NCBI GenBank assembly: GCA_020736575.1
Contig: JAGPYM010000010.1
Coordinates: 930,001 to 994,000 of the forward strand
Direction: 5' to 3'
DNA length: 64,000 nt
Origin: Thelonectria olida
Lineage: Eukaryota > Ascomycota > Sordariomycetes > Hypocreales > Nectriaceae
Position 1 is the stretch's first letter; each line of letters begins with the position of its first letter. Positions 1 to 12,179 of the stretch are shown here, piece by piece. Position numbers and translations under genes: made by a program. The notes beneath the pieces were generated by a model. That model ran no database searches and was not told where the DNA came from. It saw only the letters and a program-made list of their open reading frames with translations.

Positions 1-2253
1 AGCAAGTGACAGATTAATTGGCCTTTGATTAGAGTAGTTTGCACCTGTTCGTCTGGTGTCTCGTCGAACCCATGTCCTGTACTGCTCGGCTCAGTTCTCT
101 GCTGTCCCAAGTGACAGGTTAATTCACGCATCACCACCATGACGTCCAGCCACGCGGGTTTTTCTTCCGCAGCCCGAACATTCCGCAGTAAACACGTGCC
201 CTCTTGCGATTACAGCTTGAAGGCAAAGAGATGGGTTGCAGCGATGGGCTGACGGGTGAGGGGGGGTGCGTGGCTAGCGGCTGGGGAAAAAACCACGCGA
301 GCTGAGCTGGGCCGGCGTGGTGCCAAGCAACCTGGAAGCGTCTTGGAGATGCTCACTGTCATTGTTGCGTCTTTTTGAGGCGTCACATGGGGTGAGGGGA
401 GGGCGTGCAGCAGGTTTTCGGGCGGAGGGACGGAGTCGGTGGTGGGCGTTGAGGAGTAAGTGGGCAAGCCACAGTTGGAGTAAGTGGTGATGATGTCCAA
501 CTGGTAGAGAAGTCCAAGTCAGCCTTTATCCTTCTATTTCTTCTTCTTCCGAGTTCTCTTGCGTCCGTGGAGCAAAGAGTCGTGCTGATGCTGTGCTCCA
601 CCCCCAGACACCGAGACACTGCCGCCGCTCTCAGAAAGCGAAGCGAGAATCCGGGGAAGAAAAGTCTGGGGATGGAGGCTTGTCAAGTGGGTGGGCCGAC
701 CAAGAAACAGCAGATTTCGAGATGAGATCCCCCTCCCCTTCTTTTTGGCCCAGATGAGATGGAATGGGCCCATGGCAGTCTGTGCTTTTCTTTGATTTTT
801 TTGCTTTTGCTTCCGGTCCTGAGGGGGGGGAGGGTTGGTTTCCAGTGGTTTTGGGGTTGGGGGAGATGGGCCTAGACCTCGTTGGTGGAAGAATGTTTGC
901 AAGGAGTGAGACATTGCAGTTGGCATCTGGGAATTAGACTTAGACTTAACCTTTCAGCGCCCGTTCGTGCGTTCTTCAGACTTGTCTCGTAAAGAACCAA
1001 GGAGTGGAGTTTCGTTCTTCTTCTTCTTCTTCTTCTTCGGCCGGTGGCCCATGGCATGATCCCATCATCCTTGGACCCTGGGCAGCCAGGGGCCCTTGTT
1101 CGTGTGTCTGCGGGGTGAGAGAAATGGCACCACGCTTTTGGCTGCGGGGAAGGGAAGACAAGGGCTTTCTTGGCGGGCAGCAATGAAATGGTCTGGGGAT
1201 ACTTTGTAACAGCTCGTCATGGTTGGCGATGCCGCATAATGTGGGAGTGGAGGAGCAGGAGGAGGCGTGGCGCGGATCTGGGTGTGGCCAAGGGTCCCGA
1301 GTGCCACATCCTCGGTTCACTCGCTCTGATTGTTGCCTCGGAGGGAACAGAGATGCTGGGGTTGCGGAGTATCTGTTTTGGGGTTTTCGTGTCAGAGCGA
1401 GTGCCGAGGGAGAGAGACATGGGAGTCCTGCACGTTCTCGAGGACTGCCATCCATGTTCTACGCACAAAGCCTTTATCATCATCATCACCACCGCCGCAT
1501 TGCAAACGTCAAGTTCGGGGTACAGACATCGTTTCTCAAAGCTAGACCTAACTATCCCTGATAAACTCAGCCCACCATTCCCGCCAAAGAATTATCCTCG
1601 CCCGTTCCGTCCCCTTCTTGATGCGTACATTCATAAACTCGTACATGTTCGTAGGTCTCATCTGCCACGATGCCCCATCGTGACAGTGTCATCCGTGATA
1701 TCTTCGTTTCGCATCATTCATTACCGACCATGCTGATGGGCTTGGCGCGTCCGCTGGCCGAGTTGCCATCCCCTGCGCAGCGGCGAAGTGCCATGTCCAT
1801 GGGGTATATCCGCGTGAAAAAAGATTGAGAAAAAGAGCCTCCGAAACAACAAAAGCAACCGACCGACCGACCCTTTTTGTTGATCCGGTGCAAAAAGATT
1901 GAAGAGATCCGCAAAGACATAAGGAATCCGAAAGACAAATCGAAAAATAAAACAAAGCAAAGAAGAGCAAAACAAATCCGAAGCGCAACGAAGCCGTGGT
2001 CAGCTTTGTGTAAACCGAAACACAGCCTTTGTACTCAGAGTACTCATCCAGTTCCACTGTGTCTATGCATGCATGACACCTGAGAGCTCGTTGACTCTCT
2101 GTGGACCAAAGATTCTCCCCAAAAGTCGCCATCTGTATGTCTCCAAGCTCTAGTAATGCTTGGCGTGCAGGCTCCAAGAGATGGACATCCTCTAAAGCTT
2201 CCCCATATGCATACCGAGCTTGACAAAGCCCATGGTAAAAGGTGCTGCAGAGT
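1..2253. other. Intergenic region, no supported gene
   Basis: No reading frame here looks like a conserved protein, and the open frames present are short and low in complexity. The visible features are a (TTC)n run near 1014-1039, poly-G and poly-T tracts around 780-870, and a purine-rich stretch near 1880-1985. Positions just left of 2254 are the likely 3' untranslated region of the minus-strand methyltransferase-like gene. Confidence 0.6.
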
Positions 2254-4090
2254 CTAAATTTGTCGTTGAGTGCACTTGAAACGGTGGTAGATCCAATGCG
2301 TCTCCCAAGTGCGGCACTCTTCGTGAATCTCGGGGATCTGCCACCACCACAGTTCGCCTTCGGCCAAGGTGACATGAGGCTCATAGAGATCTCTCCAGAT
2401 CTCACGTCCGACCATGGTACAGAGGTGCTCGTCGACCTGTCGCTGCATATAGGCCTCGTCAATGAAAGGATCGTCGCCCTCCTTCTCCACCAGATCGCCT
2501 CTAAGGATGCCGGGGAACCAGAGCGTCTCCGCGCTACGGGACACAGTCAGGCCAGCTTCGGGAGCTAGGTCCTGGAAGTCCTCGGCAGGTTTGATTGACA
2601 GACCGTGTCGCTGGAGATTGACGAGAAGGTGGTTCTTGATCCAGGCTTTCAGCAGAGGTCCGGTGTTGCCGGGGAATGGGAGGGGGTCAACGAAGATGGC
2701 TTCAAAGACGCCACCAGGCTTCATGATGCGAGAGATGCTCCGAATGACTGGAGTGTACTGGGAAGCGCGATACTGGACGGCAAACAGGCTCGAATAGACC
2801 ATGTCAAACATGCCGTTGACAAATGGCAAGACAGAAATAGTGTTCCCCGGCACAAGAATGGGGTTGACGTTTGGGTATACAACGCGGTCCAGGGGGGTAC
2901 GAGTCACATGATGAATCTGTTTGTCCGAGTAATGAGCAGCGAGAAAGGCCGAAGTAACTGAACCGAGTTAGCAAAGGTTGGCATGTTTGAGCCGGCACAC
3001 TCACGAGGAGTCTCGTAGAGAGTCAGAAGCTTCTTTGGCAGAGAGGGGCTTGGGTTCCCAGGTCTCTTCTTTCTGTCGTTGCCGCTCACAAAGATGAAAG
3101 GTTCGAGGTGGTGAACAGTCGCCAGCATCAACTTGTGCTTCTCCTTGTAGAGCTCCTCTCCGATAGGTCCAGGGCGAGGGCCGCATGCATCCATCACAAC
3201 AAGACGCTCCATGATAGCCTTGGGGTTGTTCTTGACCATGTCGACCAGGTCAGAAACTTCCATTTGGAAGATGCGGGCGGTGTTGCTCTCGAGACTAGTC
3301 TCTCGGCTCGAAACCAGCTCTTGAATTTGTTGGTCGAGGAGATCATCGACACTAACTGCCTTGGGGAACTGCTTCTTGGTTTCGGCGTGAGCCCGCCACT
3401 CATCAGGATTATTAGGCATGCCTTTGTTGAGGCGTGTCTTGGAAACGATGAGTCCAGGGATCAAAGAAACCGGAGAATCATTCTCAGCAAGAGGCCAGGT
3501 TTTCCTGAAAGATCTGGTTAGTTTCATATCCATAAGTTGAGACGGGCTACTCACTTGGCAACGGGGTTGCGAGGAGTTCTGGGAACGATGGTGAGCTCAG
3601 AAGAGGTCGTTGCAGCGTCCTCCTGGGGTGGCATCTCGCGGAGCTCCAAGTGAGCAGATGGGCTAACCTCTCGGCCAATGCGAGTGTTAACGGTTGGCGA
3701 AGGGTGGCCGACTGTCTGGTCAGGGGCAGTGGAATAGACGGAGGAGTCGTCAGCGATCATGGCAATATCGCAGGTGTCAACAGACATGGGGGCGAGAGAC
3801 TCGTTGGAAGTCGCGTTCTGAGTGAGCATATCTTGGGTAAGGGTGACTCCTTCAGACTGCTTCTTCTTCTTCTGGTGTTTGTTTCGAGAGAAGAGCGAGA
3901 CGATGAACTGAACTGCGCTTCGTTTGGAGCTCTTGGAAGACTCCCCGGAGCTACCGTGAGAAGAGTTATGAGAACTCTCAGTAGGTGAGGTGACAGTCTT
4001 GTCATCACCTTGCTCTCGCTTGCCTTCCTTGCGAGCACGATGCTCGCCGACCAGCTCCTTCTTGTGGTCAGTCCAGTAGACGTCGAACAT
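2254..4090 (-). CDS. Methyltransferase-fold protein (class I SAM type), 3 exons
   Basis: Three exons, 4090-3555, 3504-3005 and 2957-2254, join in frame through GTGAGT donors and CAG acceptors (second branch site GCTAAC) to give about 579 residues. Residues 1-110 are Ser/Lys-rich and probably disordered. The rest resembles fungal SAM-dependent methyltransferase-like proteins. A glycine-containing strand/loop (VVMDACGPRPGPIGEELYKE) would stand in motif I position, and the exon 3 segment with SRIMKPGGVFEAIFVDPLPF matches the typical post-motif 'LKPGG' strand. The C-terminus is Trp-rich (ELWWWQIPEIHEECRTWETH). The canonical GxGxG of motif I is not obvious, so catalytic activity is unproven. The start is the first ATG of the open frame. 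Its partner or substrate cannot be inferred. The next gene upstream is divergent, 2.7 kb away. Confidence 0.7.
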
Positions 4091-6590
4091 GGCGACGGAA
4101 ACCGGAGTGCCGGGGCGTTTCTAGGTGTGAGAACGACGCGGTGGAAAGTAAGAAAGGGGGGCAAGGTAGGAAGAATGAGGTGAACAAGAATGAGACTCAA
4201 AGAGGATGATAGTGAAAGAATTAAAAGAGTAACCTCCAAAAAGTCAGTTCCAAGTGCTGACTTTGATACCAAGTTCTGAGGTTGGCGGATGAAGTGAAGG
4301 TGAAGAGGAGAGAAAACAAGGTGGGGGGTGCGCGAGGGGTGAAGAAGTAAAGGTGCGTTGGGCGGTGCGAGGATGGAAGAATACGCACGGCTAAAGCGGC
4401 CCAAGAACTCAAGCAATGCACAGTGACTCAGCTCTCTTACCACTGTCTCCTCGAGCATCGAGCCTCCTATAGGCTACGCAGGGGAGCTGTCATCTGTCAG
4501 TCACCTGGCAGAAGGGGGGGAGGGGGCATGCAGCGGCCGAGGGCGTTTGTTCTGATCCTCAGGGAGAGTGACATCACTATAGATCGCTTTGTTGATTTAG
4601 CGCAGAGAATGTCTTGCCTTCAAGGGAGAAATCACCATCAAGGTCATGTTCTGATAGACTAGACCAGACTAGATGTGCATATGCCTGAGCGACAGTGAAG
4701 CAACGTAGCCCGTTCCAGAGAATTCTCAGAAGGACGATGCACTCGTGGTGCATTACGAAGTAGCTACAGCATGCGGAGAAGTTGCATTTTGATCTCCAAG
4801 TCCAGTTGTTGTTCCGTCACACGCTGCCCTCAGATTTGGCGGTGATGCTCCAGCTGGCGAACGAACACCTTTGTGCCACCACGGACGAACAGGGAGGGGC
4901 AGACCAGTCCACACACGAATCAGAACATCTTCTTGTGTATTCCATTAATATCTTGCTTTCTTCCAGTCATATCGATTGTCTTGGTCCTTGCAGCTGCAGC
5001 GGCCAATCCCCCCTTTTTGGCGACGCAACCCAGCCTCGTGAACGCGTGGTGGGGCAGATGAAGGTAATACACACCGTACGGGACTCTATCCAGGATACGG
5101 AATCATGGCCTACCTTAGTTATGAGTCCGGTGTGTTCGTGAGGGCGGCCGAGACGCAGTTTTGGCTCAAGATTCCCATCCGTAGGAGTGCGGGCTCTGGG
5201 CTAGATATAGAGATGACAGCACGCACTTTGGAGGCATCTTTAGGATCCCTTCACTGAATCATTCTTGACCTTTTGAGATCAAGTTGATGTCATGTTTTTT
5301 GAGTATTTCGTCTTGTTCTGGTGGACAGTGGTCAGTGTTTCACTCGTGGCAGACCAGCCGCCCAATCGCCAAAACCACAATATGATTCCTCGAGACAAAT
5401 TTTTGGACAGGTACGAAGCAAAAGACCAAACAAAAAAAACGACTCCCACATTTCCACGCTTTCGGACAGGCCATTGTTTCAATTTCGGCTGATCTCGCCT
5501 CGTCCACATGTTTCATGCATCAACCCGCCCGCCACGACGCGTGCTCCCACCTCGCGGGAGACAAGGTCTCGCTTGTATTGATCAGAGAATTGCACTCCGT
5601 GATACGACGGTGGGGGGAACTTGTGCCATGGTGGCTACATGGCAAAAGCCATTCGTGAGGGGGTTGGCAAGGTCGGGCAACGAGTGGTTCTAGGCGCGTG
5701 AGGGGAGGTTGTCATCCAAAGTCCTGATTCGGCATCAGCATGTCGACGAGGCTTGCAAAGCACCTTCTGAGAAGTTCGCGACTAGACGAGATGAGATTCT
5801 TGTGACGTATCGGGATACGATACCCAGGGTCCCTGCATGACGAAAATGGCCGACGGGTGACGGCGGTTGATGGTCTGCAATCACCCACGAACAGTACGTA
5901 CTGAAGCTCTGATGATGAGAGCGAAATATAATGCATCATGGTGCAGTAGCATCTTCGCTGGATTTCAGTTCCATCATCTTGTTCTCTGGGCGTGATTTCG
6001 TCGAGTTCCATCCGACCCCCCTCCTCCCAGCCCGTTTTCGCAACAGCCGTGTCACTCGGCCATTGTGTCCACATACGAACATACAGAAGTCTGAGAAGAG
6101 ATTGAGAGTTTACATTTGGAGCACGAGATCTCGCCGTGGTTACTCCCGTCCGTACTGGTCACCATCTCGTGGCTCTGCCCCTGGACTCGGACTCGACCAC
6201 TTACCTACTCACCACAAACCATCCGTCGTCTCAGTCTTCCTCTCTTTCCTCTACAATTATTATTCAGTGACTCACCCAAAGCAACAAGAAGTGTTCTCAG
6301 CCTCCTGTGGGTCTCCCTTGGACGTGTCTGCAAACACTGGGCTGCCATAGAGGGAGAGTGTGCTCTGGCTGGCAGCTGGCAGAGGACCGACTGTCACGTT
6401 ACAGCGCCCACGCACTGTGGATAAACAAGGAGGAGGTCGCCCTGGAGTACCTCCTTTTCCGTCTGCCGCCCACCCAGTTGTGTGTCACTGCCAGGCAAGC
6501 CTGCGTCTCTGATCTGTTCTTGGTACAGTGAGCGTTCTCGCCCATGTCCACTGTGCACGCCCTATGTGGTTGTTCTGCCAGCCTATAATC
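4091..6590. other. Intergenic region between divergent genes
   Basis: This is long non-coding DNA between the minus-strand methyltransferase-like gene and the plus-strand purine permease. It should contain both promoters and 5' leaders. No frame with recognisable protein character and no RNA gene was found. Confidence 0.55.
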
Positions 6591-6790
6591 TGCTTTCCTC
6601 TCCTGCCACCCTACTTCTCCCTCTTCTTCCCTTCTCACCTTTTCTCTCTTACTTCAACCCTTCACCCTCTCAAGCTCACAACAACACCAACCTTCGCTTG
6701 ACTTCTCCTACTCTGCTCTCTTTCCATCCTCTAACCGGGCAACAACACCATCGTGACATCTTCACCTCAGCTGAGTGCCACTCCTGACAC
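6591..6790 (+). promoter_or_regulatory. Pyrimidine-rich leader/core promoter of the purine permease
   Basis: A dense CT-rich tract (about 6593-6730, runs such as ctcttcttcccttctc) is followed by CA-rich sequence up to the ATG at 6802. Such CT tracts are typical of core promoters and 5' leaders of well-expressed filamentous fungal genes. The transcription start itself cannot be placed from sequence. Confidence 0.5.
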
Positions 6791-6801
6791 TTCAACTCAC
6801 G

Positions 6802-9178
6802 ATGACTACCTCCCGCCCTCAGGAGCGGATGACTTACCGTGAGCCCCACGAGTCCAACGACGAGAGCCAGGGTCCCTCTCGCTTCTGCGGCGTCCGCGAC
6901 ATGCTTCAGGTCGTCGACTATCATGTCTCTAGCTCGCGCTTCGGAAAGTTCTTCCGCCTCTTTGCATCTGGCCATGTGAGATACAGTCCAACAGTTTCAC
7001 TTCACTCAACTTTTGCTAACCCGAGTCCCATCCAGCCCAAAGAGCTTCATGACGCGTCCTTCTTCCGAGAGATTCGCGCTGGCCTGACTACTTTTGCTAC
7101 CATGGCTTACATTATCGCCGTCAACGTAAGCTCCTTCGCCCATCAGCAACTCATCATCCTTTGCTCACTCATCTCGAGGCTTCGCTCGTCTCTCAGACTG
7201 GAGGCACTTGCGAATGCGATCTTACCGACAGATTCATGTGTGATGATATCCCGGCCTACGCTGCTTGCAAGGAGGGTAAGTCTACCCACCCCTTCATCAT
7301 TCTTGTCCGCATGTCAGGACCGGGTGACTAACTTGTCACTGCAGATGTTCGTCGCGATCTTATTACTGCTACTGCTGCTATTGCTGGTCTTGCCTCTATT
7401 GTCTTTGGATTCCTTACCAACCTCCCTGTTGCGCTCGCGTAAGTCTATCTCAATACTCTTCCAAACCGCGCATGCACGAAGTAGTCACTGACAATGCCTG
7501 ACAGTCCCGGTATGGGCCTTAATGCCTACTTCACCTTCCAGGTTGTTGGATACAACGGAAGTGGCCCCATCTCTTACCAAATGGCCCTCACTGCTGTCTT
7601 CTGCGAGGGTCTGATCTTCATTTTCCTCTCCATGACTGGTATGAGACAGTGGCTCGTCAAGCTCATCCCCGCCACGCTGAAGACTGCTACTGGTGTTGGT
7701 ATCGGCCTCTTCCTCACCGAGATTGGTCTTTCCTACTCTGCTGGCATTGGTGCCATCACTGGCGGTGGTGTTTCCACGCCCCTTGCTCTTGGAGGATGCC
7801 CCTACGAGAATCTTAACCGTGAGACTGGCCAATGCGACAGCGGCCAGATGACTAGCCCCAAGGTGAGTTGATGGTGATTTTGTCCATGGTTGACTCATAC
7901 TAATGGCACAATAGCTCTGGATTGCCGTCACAATCGGCGGTATCTTTACCACGTTTCTCATGGCATTCCGTGTCAAGTACGCCCTCATGATTGGAATTGC
8001 TCTTGTTTCCATCATGTCTTGGCCGTAAGTCAAACTGTCTCTTGTTTGTAAGCCCCCAACAGCTAAAATTCGGTCTTAGTCGCGACACCAACTTCACCTA
8101 CTTCCCTCACACCGACGAGGGCGACGCCCGCTTTGCCTTCTTCAAGCAAGTTGTCTCCTTCCACCCCATCACAAAGACATTGAACCAACTGGACTGGACT
8201 CTCGAAGGCGACGGCAAGCAATTCGCCTTGGCCTTGTTCACCTTCCTCTACGTGGACATTATTGATGCCACCGCCACTCTCTACTCCATGGTTCGCTTCT
8301 GCGGCGTTTGCGACGACGACGGCGACTTCCCTCGATCTACCCTTGCCTACTGCACTGATGCAGCCTTCATTTCCATTGGAGCTCTCTTTGGAACTTCTCC
8401 TGTCACAGCCTTCATCGAAAGTGGCGCCGGCATTGCCGAGGGTGGACGAACTGGTCTTGCCTCGATGGTCACCGGGTTCTGCTTCATCATTTGCGTCTTC
8501 TTTGCCCCCATCTTTGCCTCTGTCCCACCTTGGGCTACTGGCTGCACTCTTGTTCTTGTAAGTACTGGCTAACATGACGGCACTGTGTAATGCTGACACT
8601 TCTCACAGGTCGGTTGCTTGATGATCCGACAGGTCACCCAAATCAACTGGCGTTACCTTGGCGATGTCCTCCCTTCCTTCGTCGTCATAACCTTTATCCC
8701 TTTCAGCTACAGCGTTGCCTACGGTCTTATTGCGTAAGCCTACAGTCCTCTTCCTCTTCTAACTTGCCCTAACTTATTATTTAGGGGTATCTTTGTCTAC
8801 GCAGCTCTCAACGCTCTCATCGGTATTGTTTCCATAGTCTCCAGAGGTCGCTGGGAGCCAGAAGATTACGAACTCAAGGAGTACTGGACGTGGAAGCCGT
8901 CTGGCCAATCGCCTTGGTATGTCCGCGCCTATCGCAACCATCGCGGACTCAACACCACCACTCCCATCGCTGAACCCATCCGGATGGAAAGCCGCACTGT
9001 CGGCAATGAGGAGCGTCCTGTCAACCCCTACTATGTCGACCACGGTCGCGATACCACCCGCCAGAATGTCAGCCAAACCAGCTGTGGGACTCAGTCCACC
9101 GACTCGCAGGCCAAGAAGGCTTGTGACATCTCTCGGCCCCCCACCACCCACGACCACCGTGGCCGCTGGAACGTCTAA
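6802..9178 (+). CDS. azgA: AzgA-type purine (hypoxanthine/adenine/guanine) permease, 9 exons
   Basis: Plasma-membrane purine:H+ symporter of the AzgA family. Exons are 6802-6975, 7036-7125, 7197-7275, 7345-7438, 7505-7862, 7915-8024, 8080-8557, 8609-8733 and 8785-9178; all phases agree and give about 633 residues. Diagnostic segments are REIRAGLTTFATMAYIIAVN (first membrane helix), a short Cys-rich insert (GGTCECD, FMCDDIPAYAACKE), APGMGLNAYF, ALFTFLYVDIIDATATLY and GTSPVTAFIESGAGIAEGGRTG, all typical of this family. About 12 hydrophobic segments are present. The tail after WYVRAYRNHRG is polar and presumably cytosolic. The ATG at 6802 (MTTSRPQERM) lies directly after the CT-rich leader. The gene fits the family in length and intron richness, with no sign of damage. 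The substrate is assigned by family only. Confidence 0.92.
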
Positions 9179-10204
9179 GTCTTCTCTTGATATAAAACGC
9201 TAGGTAGATTCGGCCATGGTCTTTCATGGGAAGTTGGTGCACTCACGCCACCACACATACCTTTGAGTCTTGCCATCTGGTGTTATCCTTCACCTCGTAC
9301 TATATGTACCGCATCTTGGGGAGCTTCGGCTTTGATAATTAGATCATTTGCCTCTCGGCTATTTGCAAGTTGGTCAGAGTCCACCTGTACCATTTCTAGA
9401 GAAGTTAGCCATCTTGGCTGTGAAAAGTCTAACTGACATTGGGTCCTGGGCTGTTTAGATCACTTGTCGGTGATCTCCAACCTCTAGATTGCGGAGGATT
9501 TTATGCATTTTGGTTTTGTCTTGTTCTTTCTTTGCGACGGGTGGCGATCTGTGCGAGAGGACTTGGCCTTCGTACATAGTGAGAGGCACAATTGCAATGG
9601 CGCACTGCCGAATGGAATATGTTTCCGTCACCACTAGCCTCATGAGAGATCTCATACACCAGAAAGGACTCCGGGATACGGTTTAGGTAGCTCACATACC
9701 CTGTAAAATATAATGGTGTTTACAAACCCGATGGTCCTGTTGAGGTTGTGAGGCAATGTCGTTGTAAGAGAACAGTTATAAGGTGCTATTCAGGTCACTA
9801 TCATGTTACGCATGAGCCAGGAGAAGACGGTCAAATACAATACCTTCGGGTGTTTATGTTATCGTTTTCCACCTTCATTCCATCTTTATGACATAAAATC
9901 ATTCGGGTAATCAATGATATTGAGCCTTGACAACGAGTGATGCAATGACATGCAAAGCACAAACTCACTTGACAAGCAGCCTCCCTGCCCTAGATACTCG
10001 CAAACTTCGAATCTGCGACAACCCATGTACAAACAGGAGGCTGATATTAAGTCTAATATGCTATTTACAGTTGTCGCCTAAATATCTAGAGTGAGAAAAT
10101 ATTGATCAAGATCCAGATGCAATTTAGGGCTGTCCCTTACGGATGCCGCATTATGAAAGCCCAAGATAACTTGTATCCCAAACATATGGACCAAATGTTT
10201 GGTC
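9179..10204. other. Intergenic region between convergent genes
   Basis: This contains the 3' regions of the permease (+) and of the secreted Thr-rich protein gene (-). It is moderately AT-rich around 9680-10120. No supported coding region or repeat was found. Confidence 0.55.
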
Positions 10205-11419
10205 CTAAGCCGCACACTCGTCGCATTTGTAGCAATCAAGATCATACCACGTCATGCGCGCACCCGACGCCGCCGTGTCAACACCATCGTCTGCCAAAGG
10301 ATCGTACCCAAGAGCGCAGATGGGACCTCCTGAGAAGTCGGGGTAGTACGCAAACGCCTTGCAGTTGATGGCGTTCTGGTAGCAGATAATGGCACAGTCC
10401 GAGACCGAGTTCTGGTTGGGGCTGGCAAACTTGGCGCGCGCCCACCAGGTGTATCCCTTAACGCCGGTGATGCCGCACATCAGGGACGAGGGAGATGGGC
10501 TGCGAGGGACACAAGTGGCCAGCGGAGTAGGGGTCACGCCGCCGGGACAGGTGGCTGAGGGTGCCAGGGTTCCCGCAGAAAGGGTCCTCGTGAGGGGTCG
10601 AGTTGTCGTGGTCTTGGCTGTCGTCGTTGTTGGCGGAAGTTCGGTGGTGACGGGATCAGGGAAGATGGTCTCGTCGCCCCCGATGAGGGTTGCCTGGCTG
10701 GTAGACGAGATGACAGGGCTATCGGCGGCATCGTAGTCGAGGACGACGCTGTCGATGGTGTCGGGCGTGACCTTGTTGGACATGAAGATGGAGTCGATGT
10801 AGACGATGGTGGTGCCGCCCAACGGGCAGATGACGGACAAGGCCAGAGCCTCCGAGCTGGACTGAGCATTGGCTTGCTTGGTGATGGTGTACCAGTTGGC
10901 ATTAGCAGCCTGCAGTAGCTCATTGTAGAAGACTGTGCTTCCGAGAGACGCCTTGAAGGAGCAAGCGGTGCCGGAAGCGAAGACTAGGGACAGAGAGAAG
11001 CGAATCGTGTATGCGGTTCCGGCTTCTAGGTTCGACACGGTCTGCGAGAGTGTTGCCACGCTTTCCGAGGCTCTCTTCTTGCCGACGGGTGCCTCGTTGC
11101 TCACCTCATACTTGGCGCAGTTCGTCTCGGTGCTTCCGTCTGTGGTAATTCCTGCACCCTGAGCTACGCCGACTGAGCCGACTACCTGGTAGCCGGGGAC
11201 GCCGGTGCCGGTGCCGGGGTCGGCGATGTTGCCGTTGTCGCAGACATTCTTGACGACGAGATCCGGGGTGGTGGTGGATGTGGGAGCGGTCGTGGTGCTG
11301 GTGGTGCTGGCGGTTGCGAGATCGCTGGCGGTCGTGGTCGTGGCCTTGCAGGGAGACGCGGCGACGAGGTCGAGAGTGCCGGTGAGGGCCAAAGCCATCA
11401 ATGCCACGACGGAACGCAT
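10205..11419 (-). CDS. Secreted Thr/Ser-rich protein with C-terminal Cys-rich (PAN/apple-like) region
   Basis: Single-exon protein of 404 residues. It starts with a clear signal peptide (MRSVVALMALALTGTLDLVAA) and then a Thr/Ser-rich linker. Residues about 55-225 look like a beta-sandwich carbohydrate-binding-like module (LVVKNVCDNGNI... TAYTIRFSLSLVFASGTACSF... TTIVYIDSIFM), as in many fungal secreted proteins. A second Thr-rich linker (about 245-300) leads to a C-terminal Cys-rich segment with at least six cysteines (DCAIICYQNAINCKAFAYYP... ICALGYDP... DLDCYKCDECAA), which resembles PAN/apple-type domains. It is probably extracellular or wall-associated and O-glycosylated on the linkers. 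No catalytic residues are evident. The module names are by resemblance only. Confidence 0.75.
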   Translation of the reverse strand: MRSVVALMALALTGTLDLVAASPCKATTTTASDLATASTTSTTTAPTSTTTPDLVVKNVCDNGNIADPGTGTGVPGYQVVGSVGVAQGAGITTDGSTETNCAKYEVSNEAPVGKKRASESVATLSQTVSNLEAGTAYTIRFSLSLVFASGTACSFKASLGSTVFYNELLQAANANWYTITKQANAQSSSEALALSVICPLGGTTIVYIDSIFMSNKVTPDTIDSVVLDYDAADSPVISSTSQATLIGGDETIFPDPVTTELPPTTTTAKTTTTRPLTRTLSAGTLAPSATCPGGVTPTPLATCVPRSPSPSSLMCGITGVKGYTWWARAKFASPNQNSVSDCAIICYQNAINCKAFAYYPDFSGGPICALGYDPLADDGVDTAASGARMTWYDLDCYKCDECAA

Positions 11420-12179
11420 CTTGACGAGGTGTGAAGAGAACGGCAGGACAGAGTCAGCTGGGGCCGCATCTTGTCATATAAAAATCGACTTCTCGTCCAA
11501 CCCTCGTCGAAGCATTAACGAACATATATTTCCCATGTGAGTCTGGTGTGATGGATCCATTGTCTATTAAAACGGCCCCAGCTCGTCAATAGTTTGTTCG
11601 ATAGTAGAAGCAGTTGTGGATAGATCCATTCGTTAAATGTCGTGTCGGTGTTGAACATTGAGATGACGCCAGGCCGGAATAGATTTAGGTCAGGTACAGC
11701 AAAGCAAAGCAGCTGAACAAGTTCCAGGAGGCAGGTACGAATATGTTCTTGGTGGTCACATGATGAGTACGAAATACTTCGCCCACAGCAGCCTTTTCTT
11801 CGAACAGCTACCTACCTTAGGTAGGTAGGTAGGTCTTCTCTTCTCTTCTCTTTGTATTCCTCCTCGCATCTGACGAAAACATCATCTTCCATCAGGACAA
11901 ACTTCTTACAACCGCTTCGTTGCCGCCGTGCCTGACTACCTCGGAACATTTCTACGGGCCCGTCGCTCTGCTTAACCTACTTTGGTTCAAGTCCCATCAG
12001 TAGCGTCTTCCGCCAAGTTAATGGTTGCTAAATGCCCCTGGCTAACGGCTACACAGGCACTGACTTGTGAATTGACGGCTTCACGAGGTTGGCATACACG
12101 TGGATGGTAAGACTCGGGATAGGAACATTCATCACGACGACTTAAACTGACTTCCAAGTTACAGACGACCTTCACCAAC
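11420..12179. other. Intergenic region upstream of the secreted Thr-rich gene
   Basis: This is the promoter region of the minus-strand secreted-protein gene and the 3' flank of the metalloprotease gene. Apart from the palindrome at 11808-11828 and the adjacent (ttctc)n tract, nothing coding is supported. Confidence 0.5.
11808..11828. repeat. Perfect 10-bp inverted repeat (CTACCTACCT T AGGTAGGTAG)
   Basis: A 10-bp arm is followed by one T and its exact reverse complement. The array continues as GTAGG units to about 11833 and then a CTTCT tract. CCTACCTTAGGTAGG-type palindromes are common in intergenic DNA of filamentous ascomycetes. A role as a hairpin or binding site is not shown here. Confidence 0.6.

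Noticed and set aside
1170..1736. 188-residue plus-strand frame
   Set aside because: Low-complexity composition; the opposite strand also gives equally long meaningless frames.
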